A stretch of 64,000 bases of DNA, taken from contig JAJTXY010000006.1 of NCBI GenBank assembly GCA_021463865.1, positions 124,001 to 188,000 on the forward strand, given 5' to 3'. Source of the stretch: Anaerolineae bacterium (GTDB lineage: Bacteria > Chloroflexota > Anaerolineae > Aggregatilineales > J027). Positions 50,946 through 60,786 of the stretch are shown here, one piece after another. The notes beneath the pieces were generated by a model that worked only from the letters and a program-made list of their open reading frames with translations, did not search any database and was not told the origin of the DNA. The position numbers and the translations under genes are program-made. Each line of letters begins with the position of its first letter. Position 1 is the stretch's first letter.

Positions 50946-51695
50946 CTATGCTTCATTTTTCGCCAACTCTGCCAGATACCAGCGTTCGGCTTCGGTCAAG
51001 TCGGCGGTTAACAGCATATCCGGGCGGCGTTGCCATGTGCGTTTGAGACTCTCGCGGCGTCGCCATTTTTCCACCTCGGCATGGTGTCCGCTGACCAACA
51101 CATCTGGCACACGTAGCCCTCGAAATTCGGCGGGTTTAGTGTAATGGGGGTATTCCAATAACCCTGTGGCGTGCGAATCCTCACCCGCCCCCCACTGCGC
51201 CCCCAAGACTCCCGGCACGAGGCGCGAAACGGCATCTACAATAACCATCGCCGCCAATTCACCCCCCGTCAGGACATAATCGCCAATGCTGATTTCATCG
51301 GTGGCAACGGTTTGGCGCACCCGTTCGTCGAACCCCTCATAGCGTCCACACACCAAAATCAGGCGGGGATATTGGGCCAATTCTTGTACGACTTTTTGGT
51401 TAAATACTCGACCCTGTGGCGTCATCAAAATTACAGGCGTATGGGTATCCTCACCCCGCACCCTTTCAACGGCACTGACCAACGGTTCGACCTTCATCAC
51501 CATGCCCCCACCACCCCCATAAGGCGTATCATCGGTGGTTTTGTGTTTGTCGGTGGCATGGTCGCGGATATTATGAAGATTGACCTCAATCAAGCCTTTT
51601 TCTTGGGCGCGTTTCAAGATGCTTTCGGTCATTGGGCCTTCAAACATGGCAGGAAAAAGGGTCAGGACGTCAAAACGCATGGGGATTTTCCTCAA
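50946..51695 (-). CDS. trmD: tRNA (guanosine(37)-N1)-methyltransferase
   Basis: [59 protein letters not shown]. Confidence 0.97.
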   Translation of the reverse strand: MRKIPMRFDVLTLFPAMFEGPMTESILKRAQEKGLIEVNLHNIRDHATDKHKTTDDTPYGGGGGMVMKVEPLVSAVERVRGEDTHTPVILMTPQGRVFNQKVVQELAQYPRLILVCGRYEGFDERVRQTVATDEISIGDYVLTGGELAAMVIVDAVSRLVPGVLGAQWGAGEDSHATGLLEYPHYTKPAEFRGLRVPDVLVSGHHAEVEKWRRRESLKRTWQRRPDMLLTADLTEAERWYLAELAKNEA

Positions 51696-51797
51696 ATATG
51701 CTTATATGCAAAAATTTGCAAAACGCCTGTCACATGCGCGGCAGATGGCAGTGTGCTATATTCTGCCCCCATCAGCCAAATTTTGGGAGTGAGAATT

Positions 51798-53075
51798 ATG
51801 AGCAGTCAGGCGGTTGACCTCATTATCTACAATGCGCGGCAATTATGTACCATGCCCCTGCAAGACAATGGCCCCCAGCGTGGACATCGGCTTGGAGATG
51901 TGGGGATGATTGAAGATGGGGCTGTCGCTATTCACGATGGCGTGATTACGGCGATTGGTACGAGTGACGAGATTTGCCACAGCTATTATTCCGCGACGGT
52001 GCTGGATGTCACCAATCTAGTTGTCACACCCGGCCTGATTGATCCCCACACCCATGCGATTTGGGCCGGGGATCGCGCCGCCGAATTTGAACGCCGTATC
52101 GCCGGAGCGACCTATCAACAATTGATGGCGGAAGGGGGCGGGATTAATTCCACCGTGCGTCAAACCCGTGCCGCTGATCTGGCTACATTGGTTGACCAAA
52201 CCAAACCCCGCCTTGAGCATATGATGCAGTACGGCACAACGACTGTTGAATGCAAAACGGGTTACGGCCTTGAAACGCATACCGAACTCAATATGCTGAA
52301 TGCCATTGCGATTTTGGATGCTGAAATGCCGCTAGATTTAATCCCCACCTTTTTGGGTGCTCATGCTGTGCCTCCCGAATATAAAGACGACCCGGATGCC
52401 TATGTGGATTTGTTGGTGCGTGAAATGATTCCGGCGGCGGGGGAATGGAAATCTGAACACTGGCCCGGAATGTTATTCTGTGATGTGTTTTGTGAAGAGG
52501 GTGCATTTTCGGTTGAGCAGAGTCGCCGAATTTTAGAAGCGGGACAGATGGCGGGTTTGGGTCTCAAAATTCACAGCGACGAATTTGAGGCGCTTGGTGG
52601 GACACGTTTGGCAGTTGAATTAGGGGCGACCTCCGCTGACCATCTGGTGGCGACCAGTGATGAAGAAATCGCCCTGCTTGGTCAATCGAATACCGTTGCC
52701 GTGTCCCTGCCCTGCACGCCGTTTGGCTTGGGCCATCATCATTACAGTCGCGCCATAGATATGCTCGAAGCGGGTGTAGCCGTAGCCATTGCAACAGATT
52801 GCAATCCGGGGACGGCATGGTGTGAAAATATGCAGTTTGCAATGGCATTGGCGACCCGCTATTTACGCCTCACCCCGGCCCAAGCATTGGTCTGCGCGAC
52901 GGTCAACGCGGCCTTTGCGATTGGGCGCGGCGGCGAAGTGGGTACATTGGCGGTAGGCAAACCCGCCGATTTAGTTATATGGGAAATGGATGATTACCGC
53001 CATTTGGGGTATCGCTTTGGTGGAAATTTAGCCAAGACGGTTATCAAGCATGGCAGTGTCGTGTTTGAGCAGTAG
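51798..53075 (+). CDS. hutI: Imidazolonepropionase
   Basis: MSSQAVDLIIYNARQLCTMP; VVTPGLIDPHTHAIWAGDRAAEFERRIAGATYQQLMAEGGGINSTVRQTR; CEEGAFSVEQSRRILEAG; NPGTAWCENMQFAMALA; start corrected from track 51171. Confidence 0.95.
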   Translation: MSSQAVDLIIYNARQLCTMPLQDNGPQRGHRLGDVGMIEDGAVAIHDGVITAIGTSDEICHSYYSATVLDVTNLVVTPGLIDPHTHAIWAGDRAAEFERRIAGATYQQLMAEGGGINSTVRQTRAADLATLVDQTKPRLEHMMQYGTTTVECKTGYGLETHTELNMLNAIAILDAEMPLDLIPTFLGAHAVPPEYKDDPDAYVDLLVREMIPAAGEWKSEHWPGMLFCDVFCEEGAFSVEQSRRILEAGQMAGLGLKIHSDEFEALGGTRLAVELGATSADHLVATSDEEIALLGQSNTVAVSLPCTPFGLGHHHYSRAIDMLEAGVAVAIATDCNPGTAWCENMQFAMALATRYLRLTPAQALVCATVNAAFAIGRGGEVGTLAVGKPADLVIWEMDDYRHLGYRFGGNLAKTVIKHGSVVFEQ

Positions 53076-53076
53076 A

Positions 53077-53691
53077 CTATTGCCTCGCTAAGTAGCTTTT
53101 TAAAATCGGTAGTGAGGCTTGTAAGGCCCGCCCGCGATGGCTAATCAGATTTTTTTCGTCAGAGGGCAATTCAGCCAACATCCGACCATCTGGCAGCAAA
53201 AACACGGGATCATAGCCAAAACCATTGCTGCCACGTGGCTCAAACCCGATATGTCCTTCGACCCGCCCCTCTGCAAATTTGGGGGATTGATTGGGTAAGG
53301 CTATCCCAATGACACAGGCAAAATGGGCCGTGCGTTGGGGCATCTCAACATGGGCTAGATTTTTGAGCAGCAGTTGATAGCGGTCTACATCGGAGGCGGC
53401 TTCGGGAGCACCATAACGGGCGGAATAGACCCCCGGCGCACCATTGAGGGCATCCACGACTAAACCAGAATCATCCGCAAGCGTGAGCATCCCGGCGGCG
53501 TTGGCGTATGCTTCAGCTTTGAGGCCAGCGTTCTCTTCAAAGGTCGCGCCCGTTTCCTCAACTTCCATATGCCCCAAGCCGACATCCCACAAAGACAGCC
53601 ACTCGACATCACCGAGGTCATCCAAAATTTCTTGATATTCCTTGAGTTTGCCGGGGTTTTTGGTAGCGACAAGGAGTTTAGTTGTCGACAT
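53077..53691 (-). CDS. rdgB: XTP/dITP diphosphatase (Ham1/RdgB family)
   Basis: LLVATKNPGKLKEYQEIL, TFEENAGLKAEAYA, DDSGLVVDALNGAPGVYSARY, GFGYDPVFLLPDG. Confidence 0.96.
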   Translation of the reverse strand: MSTTKLLVATKNPGKLKEYQEILDDLGDVEWLSLWDVGLGHMEVEETGATFEENAGLKAEAYANAAGMLTLADDSGLVVDALNGAPGVYSARYGAPEAASDVDRYQLLLKNLAHVEMPQRTAHFACVIGIALPNQSPKFAEGRVEGHIGFEPRGSNGFGYDPVFLLPDGRMLAELPSDEKNLISHRGRALQASLPILKSYLARQ

Positions 53692-53799
53692 ATTTCCTCT
53701 GTGAAAAACATGAAAAACCGATACTGATGAAACTCAACCTTTTTCGTTTTAGGAAACTGGGTAAAATATATTTATCAAATAGTTGGGAGACATATAAAT

Positions 53800-54417
53800 A
53801 TGGAAATTCTAAATGTAGATCAACTCGGTAATTTTATATTCGCTACTGTAAAAGAAAATTTGCTTGTGGCAGGTGGTCCTGACGCATTCAAAAAGTTTAC
53901 CGAAAGTTGGCTGATTTCAAAAAAACAGAATTATAAAGGAGAGGCATATATCAACCAACTAGAAAATAATTCGGTGTATTTTGTTGAAAGTGCGGTAGCT
54001 ACGATTCACAAAATCGTGCATTATATACATGATGGCAAACCTAAACTTAAACCTAAGAAAGTTCAGGCGTTCGTAGATTATGAAACACGATTTTTAACTA
54101 TAAATAACATTGTAAATCCTATATTAGATTACATACGTGGTGCATCAAATCAAATACCCTTTCAGCTTTCAAATTGGCGATGGGACAAGGTTAAAGCCAT
54201 GCGAGAGGCAAATGATCTTTCAACATATGTTGGCGAATTAGAAATCACCTGCCTTTTTGCTCAAGCAGAAGTAACATTGGCTAGAACTTTTCCCGTAGGC
54301 ATAATGAGTGATCGGAAATGTGCGGGAATTGCCAAAACCATTCCAAACAGTCAAGTCTTTGACACGGTTAATGCGAGATTTCAATTTTTGGCGAATTTCT
54401 TAATGCGAGATACTTAA
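53800..54417 (+). CDS. Hypothetical protein (AT-rich orphan)
   Basis: Complete 205-aa ORF; much more A/T-rich than flanks; no family recognised. Confidence 0.75.
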   Translation: MEILNVDQLGNFIFATVKENLLVAGGPDAFKKFTESWLISKKQNYKGEAYINQLENNSVYFVESAVATIHKIVHYIHDGKPKLKPKKVQAFVDYETRFLTINNIVNPILDYIRGASNQIPFQLSNWRWDKVKAMREANDLSTYVGELEITCLFAQAEVTLARTFPVGIMSDRKCAGIAKTIPNSQVFDTVNARFQFLANFLMRDT

Positions 54418-54578
54418 TTTACCCTCATCTAAAATAAATCATAAAATTTCAATTCAATAGATTCTCCTTCACTATAACTGCTGCCGTTTAGAAATAGCCA
54501 AGATGTCGTGGTTGCCAGATTGGGGTAATCATGACTATCCTCAAACTCTAGTGCAAAACGATTGAAAGGTGATTCGGC

Positions 54579-55691
54579 ATGAAATCAACACGTCTATGGT
54601 TTGGCATTTTCACCGTATTTCTGCTGGGGTTAACGGGGATTGGCCTAGTCAGTTCCGCCCCAAACGCAAGCAGATTAGCGGATGTTGCCACGCCCACTCC
54701 AGCCAGTGCCACCGCCACGCCAATACCCAGTGCAATTGGCCCGAGCTTTGCTGCGAATGTTAATCCATTAACCGGGCTGACTGTCACTGACCCATCTGTG
54801 TTAGACCGCCGCCCCATCGCTGTCAAGGTGAGTAATGCCCCGGCATCGGTGCGTCCCCAAGCAGGTTTGGCCTATGCCGATATTGTGTTTGAGCATTATC
54901 TTGAGGCCAATTACACCCGCTATACAGCACTGTTTTATGGCAATTCGGTCGAGCGGGTGGGGTCGGTTCGCAGTGCCCGCCTGATTGATTTGCAGATTCC
55001 GCGTATGTACCAAGCGATTTTGGCTTTTGCGGGGGCGAGTGGGCCAGTGCGTGAGCGCATTTTGAACAGTGCCTTTGCGGATCGTGCCCTTGAAGGAGTG
55101 ACGACGGGCCAGCCACGCTTTTTCCGTGACCCATTGATTCCCGTGCCCGATAATCTTTTTGCGAATCCAGCTAAAATCTGGGAACGGACCGCCCGTGATG
55201 GACAAAATGTTCGCCCCGTTCTTGACGGTATGGTCTTTTTGCAGGACGTTCCGCCAAATCCCGACGGAACAGCGAATGACATCACGATTGCTTACGGGCC
55301 GGATACGGTGCGCTGGCATTATGACGCCGAGGCTGGTCTATACTATCGCTTTGTAGACGATGAACTGCATGTGGATGCGCTGGATGAGACGCCCATTACC
55401 GCCGCCAATGTGGTCATTTTGGGCGTTAACCATGTGACCGATTACACGATCATCGAACATCAAGTGGGGGACGCCAAAAACTATTCCATCGAAATTCAGC
55501 TTTGGACATTGGGGCCAGCCACCATTTTCCGCGATGGGCAGCGTTATGAAGGGCGCTGGCATCGTTGGCAGGATGAGGTGGTGCTGACCTTTTGGCGTGA
55601 CGATTCGATGGTCGAGCGCATGTATCTCAAGCCGGGGGTCACATGGTTTCAAGTCATCCCGTTGGACTTTCAAGGCATGACCATCGAATAA
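54579..55691 (+). CDS. DUF3048 (YerB-like) domain protein
   Basis: NPLTGLTVTDPSVLDRRPIAVKVSNAPASVRPQAGLAYADIVFEHYLE..RYTALFYGN..VGSVRSARLIDLQI. Confidence 0.92.
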   Translation: MKSTRLWFGIFTVFLLGLTGIGLVSSAPNASRLADVATPTPASATATPIPSAIGPSFAANVNPLTGLTVTDPSVLDRRPIAVKVSNAPASVRPQAGLAYADIVFEHYLEANYTRYTALFYGNSVERVGSVRSARLIDLQIPRMYQAILAFAGASGPVRERILNSAFADRALEGVTTGQPRFFRDPLIPVPDNLFANPAKIWERTARDGQNVRPVLDGMVFLQDVPPNPDGTANDITIAYGPDTVRWHYDAEAGLYYRFVDDELHVDALDETPITAANVVILGVNHVTDYTIIEHQVGDAKNYSIEIQLWTLGPATIFRDGQRYEGRWHRWQDEVVLTFWRDDSMVERMYLKPGVTWFQVIPLDFQGMTIE

Positions 55692-55722
55692 GCGTTTGGG
55701 ATAGTCAAGGTGTAAAGGGTAT

Positions 55723-56535
55723 ATGAAAAAAACGGCCTGCTTCATCGGATTGATCATCATATTGTTGAGCAGTGGTCAGGTGGTCGCTCAAACAGATGAA
55801 CCGCCTGCCATCTGGCAACCTGCCCCTAGCACGACATGGCAGTGGCAACTCACCGGGGAAATCAATACCACATGGGATGTGGAGATGTACGACATTGACC
55901 TGTTTGATGTCCCGCCGGAAACCATTGATGAACTCCATGAAGCAGGCCGAATGGTGATTTGTTATTTCAGCGCAGGCAGTTTTGAAGATTGGCGACCCGA
56001 TGCCAACCAATTTCCCCCAAATGTTTTGGGCAAGGACTTGGATGACTGGCCCGGTGAGCGCTGGTTAGATATTCGGCAGATTGAGGATTTAGCGCCCATC
56101 ATGACGGCCCGCCTTGACCTCGCAATTGAGAAAAAATGTGATGGGGTCGAGCCGGATAATGTAGATGGTTATACCAACGAGACGGGTTTTCCATTGGACG
56201 GCGATGACCAATTGGCGTATAACCTGTGGTTGGCGGAAGAAGCCCATCAACGAAATCTCTCGATTGGTCTCAAAAACGACCTCAATCAGATTGTTGATCT
56301 CGTGGAATCTTTCGATTGGGTGCTGAACGAGCAGTGTTTTGAATATGATGAATGTGAACTGCTGCTGCCCTTTATTGAAGCAAACAAGGCGGTTTTTGGG
56401 GTGGAATATGTTGAGGAGGGTGGCGATCCAAAAGATTACTGCCCCGTCGCTAATGAATTGGGTTTTTCATGGCTGACCAAGACTTATGATTTAGGGGATA
56501 AGCCGCCGAGCGGATGTTGGGAAGGGAATTTTTAA
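55723..56535 (+). CDS. Endo-alpha-1,4-polygalactosaminidase-like (GH114)
   Basis: STTWQWQLTGEINTTWDVEMYDIDLFD, ICYFSAGSFEDWRPD, KCDGVEPDNVDGY, LSIGLKNDLNQI; signal peptide. Confidence 0.92.
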   Translation: MKKTACFIGLIIILLSSGQVVAQTDEPPAIWQPAPSTTWQWQLTGEINTTWDVEMYDIDLFDVPPETIDELHEAGRMVICYFSAGSFEDWRPDANQFPPNVLGKDLDDWPGERWLDIRQIEDLAPIMTARLDLAIEKKCDGVEPDNVDGYTNETGFPLDGDDQLAYNLWLAEEAHQRNLSIGLKNDLNQIVDLVESFDWVLNEQCFEYDECELLLPFIEANKAVFGVEYVEEGGDPKDYCPVANELGFSWLTKTYDLGDKPPSGCWEGNF

Positions 56536-57243
56536 TTGTCTGGTACACCGGTTATTCGGACTGAGCATTTATGTAAATCACTGCCTGTTGGGGGGCAGAT
56601 GTTGGAGATTTTAAAAGACATCACCCTCGATATTTGGCCTCAAGAGATGGTGGCGATTATCGGGCCATCAGGCAGCGGCAAAAGTACCTTGATGGGGCTG
56701 ATGGGGGGTCTCGATTCAGCCACCAGTGGCAAGATATATCTGAATGGCGAGGACATTACCGTCTTGGGCGAACGTGCCCTGACCCGGATGCGAAATCAAA
56801 AAATCGGCTTCGTGTTCCAATATTTTAATCTTGTGCCAACCCTGAACGCGCTCGAAAATGTGATGCTACCCCTACAATATGCTCCTAACAGCCCCCGGCG
56901 GGGTCACAAAAAACGCGCTCAAGAATTGTTGGAAATGCTGAATTTAAGTGAACGCATGAATCACAATGCGCGTCAGTTATCGGGTGGGGAGCAGCAGCGG
57001 GTAGCGATTGCACGGGCACTGGCAAACAACCCCTCGATTTTGCTGTGCGATGAACCCACCGGAAATTTGGATCGGGCATCAACGGCGCTAGTAACAGCGG
57101 CCCTGTTTCAAGTACGCGAAAATACCGGAACGACGGTGGTCGTAGTGACACACAACCCCACATTGGCAAAACGCATGGATCGAATTGTCGAACTTGTTGA
57201 TGGGCAAATCGTACCCTCCCCTGCTACAATTGCCTCCCACTGA
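56536..57243 (+). CDS. ABC transporter ATP-binding protein (LolD/MacB type)
   Basis: [50 protein letters not shown] start directly after the GH114 stop. Confidence 0.95.
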   Translation: MSGTPVIRTEHLCKSLPVGGQMLEILKDITLDIWPQEMVAIIGPSGSGKSTLMGLMGGLDSATSGKIYLNGEDITVLGERALTRMRNQKIGFVFQYFNLVPTLNALENVMLPLQYAPNSPRRGHKKRAQELLEMLNLSERMNHNARQLSGGEQQRVAIARALANNPSILLCDEPTGNLDRASTALVTAALFQVRENTGTTVVVVTHNPTLAKRMDRIVELVDGQIVPSPATIASH

Positions 57244-57269
57244 ACTACCCATTATGAAAGATTGGTTGA

Positions 57270-58358
57270 ATGGAAACCGAAATTTTGACAAAGCCCACTG
57301 CTGAAGTGGATGAAAAGAAACTCAAGCGTCAAAAACGCGCTCGCACGGCCCTACGCATCTTTGGACGTGTCTTTGAAAAACTCCTCACCCGCACGGTGGT
57401 GACAGGCCTCGAAAACATTCCCAAGCAGGGGCCGGTGTTGTTTGGGCCAAATCATTTTTCGACCTATGACGCGCTCATTTTAATGATTCATCTGCCCAAA
57501 GAGGCCCAATTTGTCGGCCCCGGCGACTTTAAACTACTGTGGCCTGCCAATGTGGTGGTGGAAAATTTAGGGCTGATCTTGACGGATCGTGGCTCGGTAG
57601 ATCGCCACAGTCTTAAGCAGATGGAAGATGTGCTGAAAAATGGCGGGATGTTGGGACTGTTCCCCGAAGGCGGCACATGGGAAAAAGGCATCCATGATGT
57701 CAAATCCGGCGCGGCTTATCTTTCGATGGTGACAGGTGCAACGATTGTGCCGATGTCGTTGGGGGGAACGTATTGGGCATGGGACAACATCCTACGTTTA
57801 AAGCGTCCCCGTATCACGATTCATTTTGGTGAGCCAATTCCGCCAATTCAAACCAGTGGCAACCGCAAAACCCGCCAACAGGAGTTGCAGCAGGCCAGCG
57901 AAGATTTGATGGATCGCATTTACGCCAAACTACCGCCGGAAGACCAAAAACTTTATGACGATGTGCCGCGCAAACGTTACCGTGCTGAATTGGAATTTAT
58001 GCCAGATACATTTAAGCCAGAAAATGTGCCATCTCTCTCAGGTTTAACTGAACTCATCAGCAAGCCAAATTTGTTCTATCCGATGCACCGTAATGCGAAA
58101 TTGCCCTGCCGTCCGTTTGTCCAGCGCAAAGGCCAATTTACCCCTGCTCGTGAATTTCAAGTGGCGGTGTTGGCTTTGCAAGAAGGGTTTAATACGATTT
58201 TTAAAGGCTATCTGGAATATCGGTTGGGGGACGAAAAAGCCGCGCTCATTCGACGCGATTTTGAGGAATTTCTACCCCTGATCGAACAGGCGATTAAAGC
58301 CGATGTCGCCATCAAATTTAAACCGATTGAATGGATGGTTGAAGACGGACAGCAGTAG
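57270..58358 (+). CDS. 1-acyl-sn-glycerol-3-phosphate acyltransferase-like (PlsC)
   Basis: FGPNHFSTYDAL (HX4D), GLFPEGGTWEKG. Confidence 0.9.
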   Translation: METEILTKPTAEVDEKKLKRQKRARTALRIFGRVFEKLLTRTVVTGLENIPKQGPVLFGPNHFSTYDALILMIHLPKEAQFVGPGDFKLLWPANVVVENLGLILTDRGSVDRHSLKQMEDVLKNGGMLGLFPEGGTWEKGIHDVKSGAAYLSMVTGATIVPMSLGGTYWAWDNILRLKRPRITIHFGEPIPPIQTSGNRKTRQQELQQASEDLMDRIYAKLPPEDQKLYDDVPRKRYRAELEFMPDTFKPENVPSLSGLTELISKPNLFYPMHRNAKLPCRPFVQRKGQFTPAREFQVAVLALQEGFNTIFKGYLEYRLGDEKAALIRRDFEEFLPLIEQAIKADVAIKFKPIEWMVEDGQQ

Positions 58359-58376
58359 AGGGTTCAATAAAAAATA

Positions 58377-58402
58377 ATGGGTGGTCAAAAAGCCACCCAT
58401 TT
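58377..58402. terminator. Bidirectional intrinsic terminator between convergent genes
   Basis: aatgggtgg/ccacccatt perfect stem flanked by A-rich and T-rich sequence. Confidence 0.8.
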
Positions 58403-58409
58403 GATTGAT

Positions 58410-58790
58410 TTATGCCCACGCATCACGATTATGCGAATTACGGCGGATTTGGCTGTTGGCAAGTGCCGACTGCCACGATTCATAAATGGGAATAACCAGA
58501 TCAGCGCCGTTTAAATAGAGCGCCTCGTAGACATGCGGTTGGGGTTTTGCCAGCGACATTTGACCGCCCTGACCTGTCACCGTACCACATGCTTCCACTA
58601 AACATCCGATGGCATAGCTAGAGACAAAATCCACCTCTGCCAAATCAATCACGATGTTGAGACCCGGATACTCCTGAATAATGCTCCACAAGATTGGTTC
58701 AATGCCCCGACAGCCCTGTGTATCCAGCCGACCATCAATGACAATCACCGCACTCATACTGGAAACAGCATAGTGTTTGAGAGTAGCCAT
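58410..58790 (-). CDS. STAS-domain protein (anti-sigma factor antagonist-like)
   Basis: IVIDGRLDTQGCRGIEPIL..LNIVIDLAEVDFVSSYAIGCLVEACGTV. Confidence 0.85.
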   Translation of the reverse strand: MATLKHYAVSSMSAVIVIDGRLDTQGCRGIEPILWSIIQEYPGLNIVIDLAEVDFVSSYAIGCLVEACGTVTGQGGQMSLAKPQPHVYEALYLNGADLVIPIYESWQSALANSQIRRNSHNRDAWA

Positions 58791-58998
58791 ATACTTTCTG
58801 GATAAAGATAATTGCAGGTACCCGATAATAGTACCGTGTACCTATATCATACACGCATTTTTCAAAAATCCATCGGTGTATTACCATAAGACTGTCAGCA
58901 AATTGTCTAAAATTACCCTAAAGTCGGTATCTGGTAAGAGTCTGGCAGGTTTTGGGTGAAAGCCGCCTTACAGATTTTTGGTCTAGGAAAAGCTATGC

Positions 58999-59004
58999 TA
59001 TACT
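58999..59004 (+). promoter_or_regulatory. Extended -10 promoter element, likely near-leaderless
   Basis: TGc-TATACT seven nt before the ATG at 59012. Confidence 0.5.
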
Positions 59005-59011
59005 GACCACC

Positions 59012-59314
59012 ATGAACGACCAACCACTGGATGCTGAGTTTGCCCAAAACGCCGTTCGCTGGCAGGCGTGGTTGCAAAAACATGGCCTTGAGGGATTGGC
59101 GGACGCCTTATTAGGGGCAAGTGAACCCCTTGCGCCAATTGGGGCACAATTGCTCTATGTGGCACAACCTGCGCTCAGTTTGATAGCGCCGCGCGAAGCC
59201 ATTGGTCGTTGGGCCAGATTACTCGAAACACCGGGGGGACTGGCGTGGCTGCGTGAACAATTAATTCCCGGTGATGCGTTGACTATGAGAGCAGAAGATT
59301 CCGATGGCGAATGA
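59012..59314 (+). CDS. Small hypothetical protein
   Basis: MNDQPLDAEFAQNAVRWQAWLQKHGLEGLADALLGASEPLAPIGAQLLYVAQP; overlaps next gene by 11 nt; start trimmed from 58952. Confidence 0.8.
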   Translation: MNDQPLDAEFAQNAVRWQAWLQKHGLEGLADALLGASEPLAPIGAQLLYVAQPALSLIAPREAIGRWARLLETPGGLAWLREQLIPGDALTMRAEDSDGE

Positions 59315-60053
59315 AAATACCTATTTCTGGCTCATCATTACCCTCGCATTTGTGATGACCGTTTTAAGTGGGACGATTTCGAGTCGCCGCCGCCGATTAC
59401 CCACGCTGCGCCCTATTCCCGGCTATGAAGCGATGCCCCGGGCGGTGGACGAATCTATTGAAAGTGATCGCCGCCTCCATCTCTCGCCGGGTTCAGCCGC
59501 AGTGGGTCAAACGAGTACCATTACGGCCATTGCCGCGACCAGCATTATCTATGCCCTGACCGAACGCCAATCTTTTCTCAACCGCAGCCCATTGGTAACG
59601 CTGACTGATCCTGTCACAATGGCAATGACCAACGATCTTCTGCGTAAGGCATATATGGCACGCGAAAATCTGACCGCCTATCGCAGTCGTGTCGTATCGT
59701 GGTTTCCGCAAGGGCAAAATTCGGTGGCGTTTGGGGCTGGGGCGGCGATTCGGGCAAAAAGCATGGATACGTCCAGTCATATCATGGTGGGCGAATTTGG
59801 CCCCGAATTAGCATTTATAGGCGAGGTGAGTATGCGCTTTCGGCAAAATTTTGTTGCGGCAAGTACCAATCTCGAAGGCCAAGCCATCGCCTATGTTCAA
59901 TCGGATGCCCCCCTTATTGGTGAGGAAATCTTTGTCGGTAGCGCCTATCTTGAGCCACAAAGCACCACATTTGCCGGAGGCGTCGTTGCGTTGGATGCGC
60001 TCCGTTGGGCTATTATAATTGCCATCATTATCGCGGCTATCGTGAACGCCTAA
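59304..60053 (+). CDS. Two-TM membrane protein, DUF6754-like
   Basis: N-terminal TM WLIITLAFVMTVLSG, GSAAVGQTSTITAIAATSIIYALTERQSFLNRSPLVTLTDPVTM, C-terminal TM. Confidence 0.85.
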   Translation: MANENTYFWLIITLAFVMTVLSGTISSRRRRLPTLRPIPGYEAMPRAVDESIESDRRLHLSPGSAAVGQTSTITAIAATSIIYALTERQSFLNRSPLVTLTDPVTMAMTNDLLRKAYMARENLTAYRSRVVSWFPQGQNSVAFGAGAAIRAKSMDTSSHIMVGEFGPELAFIGEVSMRFRQNFVAASTNLEGQAIAYVQSDAPLIGEEIFVGSAYLEPQSTTFAGGVVALDALRWAIIIAIIIAAIVNA

Positions 60054-60069
60054 TAAAGGAAAAACCGCT

Positions 60070-60750
60070 GTGCAGGCTGATCGCAAAACACGAAGACGAC
60101 GGCGTTTGAAATTAGGAAATGCGGTGAATGCCACGCTGGTCTTGGCGCTGGGATTTACCACGATGGTTGGATTGATCTCGCCTGCCGATTCGACGGTGGG
60201 TGTGACTGCCGACATCTTTTTGCAATTGGCAGGGGTGTTGGCGGCGGTTGCGGTGCTGGTGGGGGTGTCGAATCTGCTGTTTGTACATCTAGGCCGTCTG
60301 CCCCGTGTGCGAAAAGGTGGTTTTTACAGCCTTGTGGTGATTCTTTCGGCGGCGGCGGTCACGGCGGTGCATGTGCTTGACCGTACCGACGCATGGGGTG
60401 GTGATTTGGAGGGTGAAAAAGTTGGCCCGCGCTTGTTTGGCGTAATACAGGTCACACTAGAATCGGCCCTTGCCGGGTTAGTGTTCTTTTTCCTTGTTTA
60501 TGCCGCTTATCGGTTGATGCGCCATCGTGTGACATGGGCCAATTTGGTGTTTCTCGCCGCTGTACTGATTGTGCTGGTTGGCTGGCTACCCCTCAAGGAT
60601 TGGGAAGGCGCAGGCGATGTGCGGGATTGGTTGATGGAAATTCCGGTTACAGCGGGGTCACGTGGCCTGCTGATCGGGATCGGGCTAGGAACCGTGACCG
60701 TTGGTGTGCGTGTTTTACTAGGTCGGGAGCGAGCGTACCGTGAGCCATAA
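60070..60750 (+). CDS. Multi-pass membrane protein
   Basis: Several hydrophobic segments (ATLVLALGFTTMVGLI, LAGVLAAVAVLVGVSNLLFV, SALAGLVFFFLVYAAYRLM); GTG start, 16 nt after previous stop. Confidence 0.82.
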   Translation: MQADRKTRRRRRLKLGNAVNATLVLALGFTTMVGLISPADSTVGVTADIFLQLAGVLAAVAVLVGVSNLLFVHLGRLPRVRKGGFYSLVVILSAAAVTAVHVLDRTDAWGGDLEGEKVGPRLFGVIQVTLESALAGLVFFFLVYAAYRLMRHRVTWANLVFLAAVLIVLVGWLPLKDWEGAGDVRDWLMEIPVTAGSRGLLIGIGLGTVTVGVRVLLGRERAYREP

Positions 60751-60786
60751 ACCTTATGTGCCACCGGGACGACGGGAGTTATTGTC

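Noticed and set aside
51171-51797. N-terminal extension of the hutI ORF
   Set aside because: Overlaps trmD in antisense; the family-typical N terminus begins at ATG 51798.
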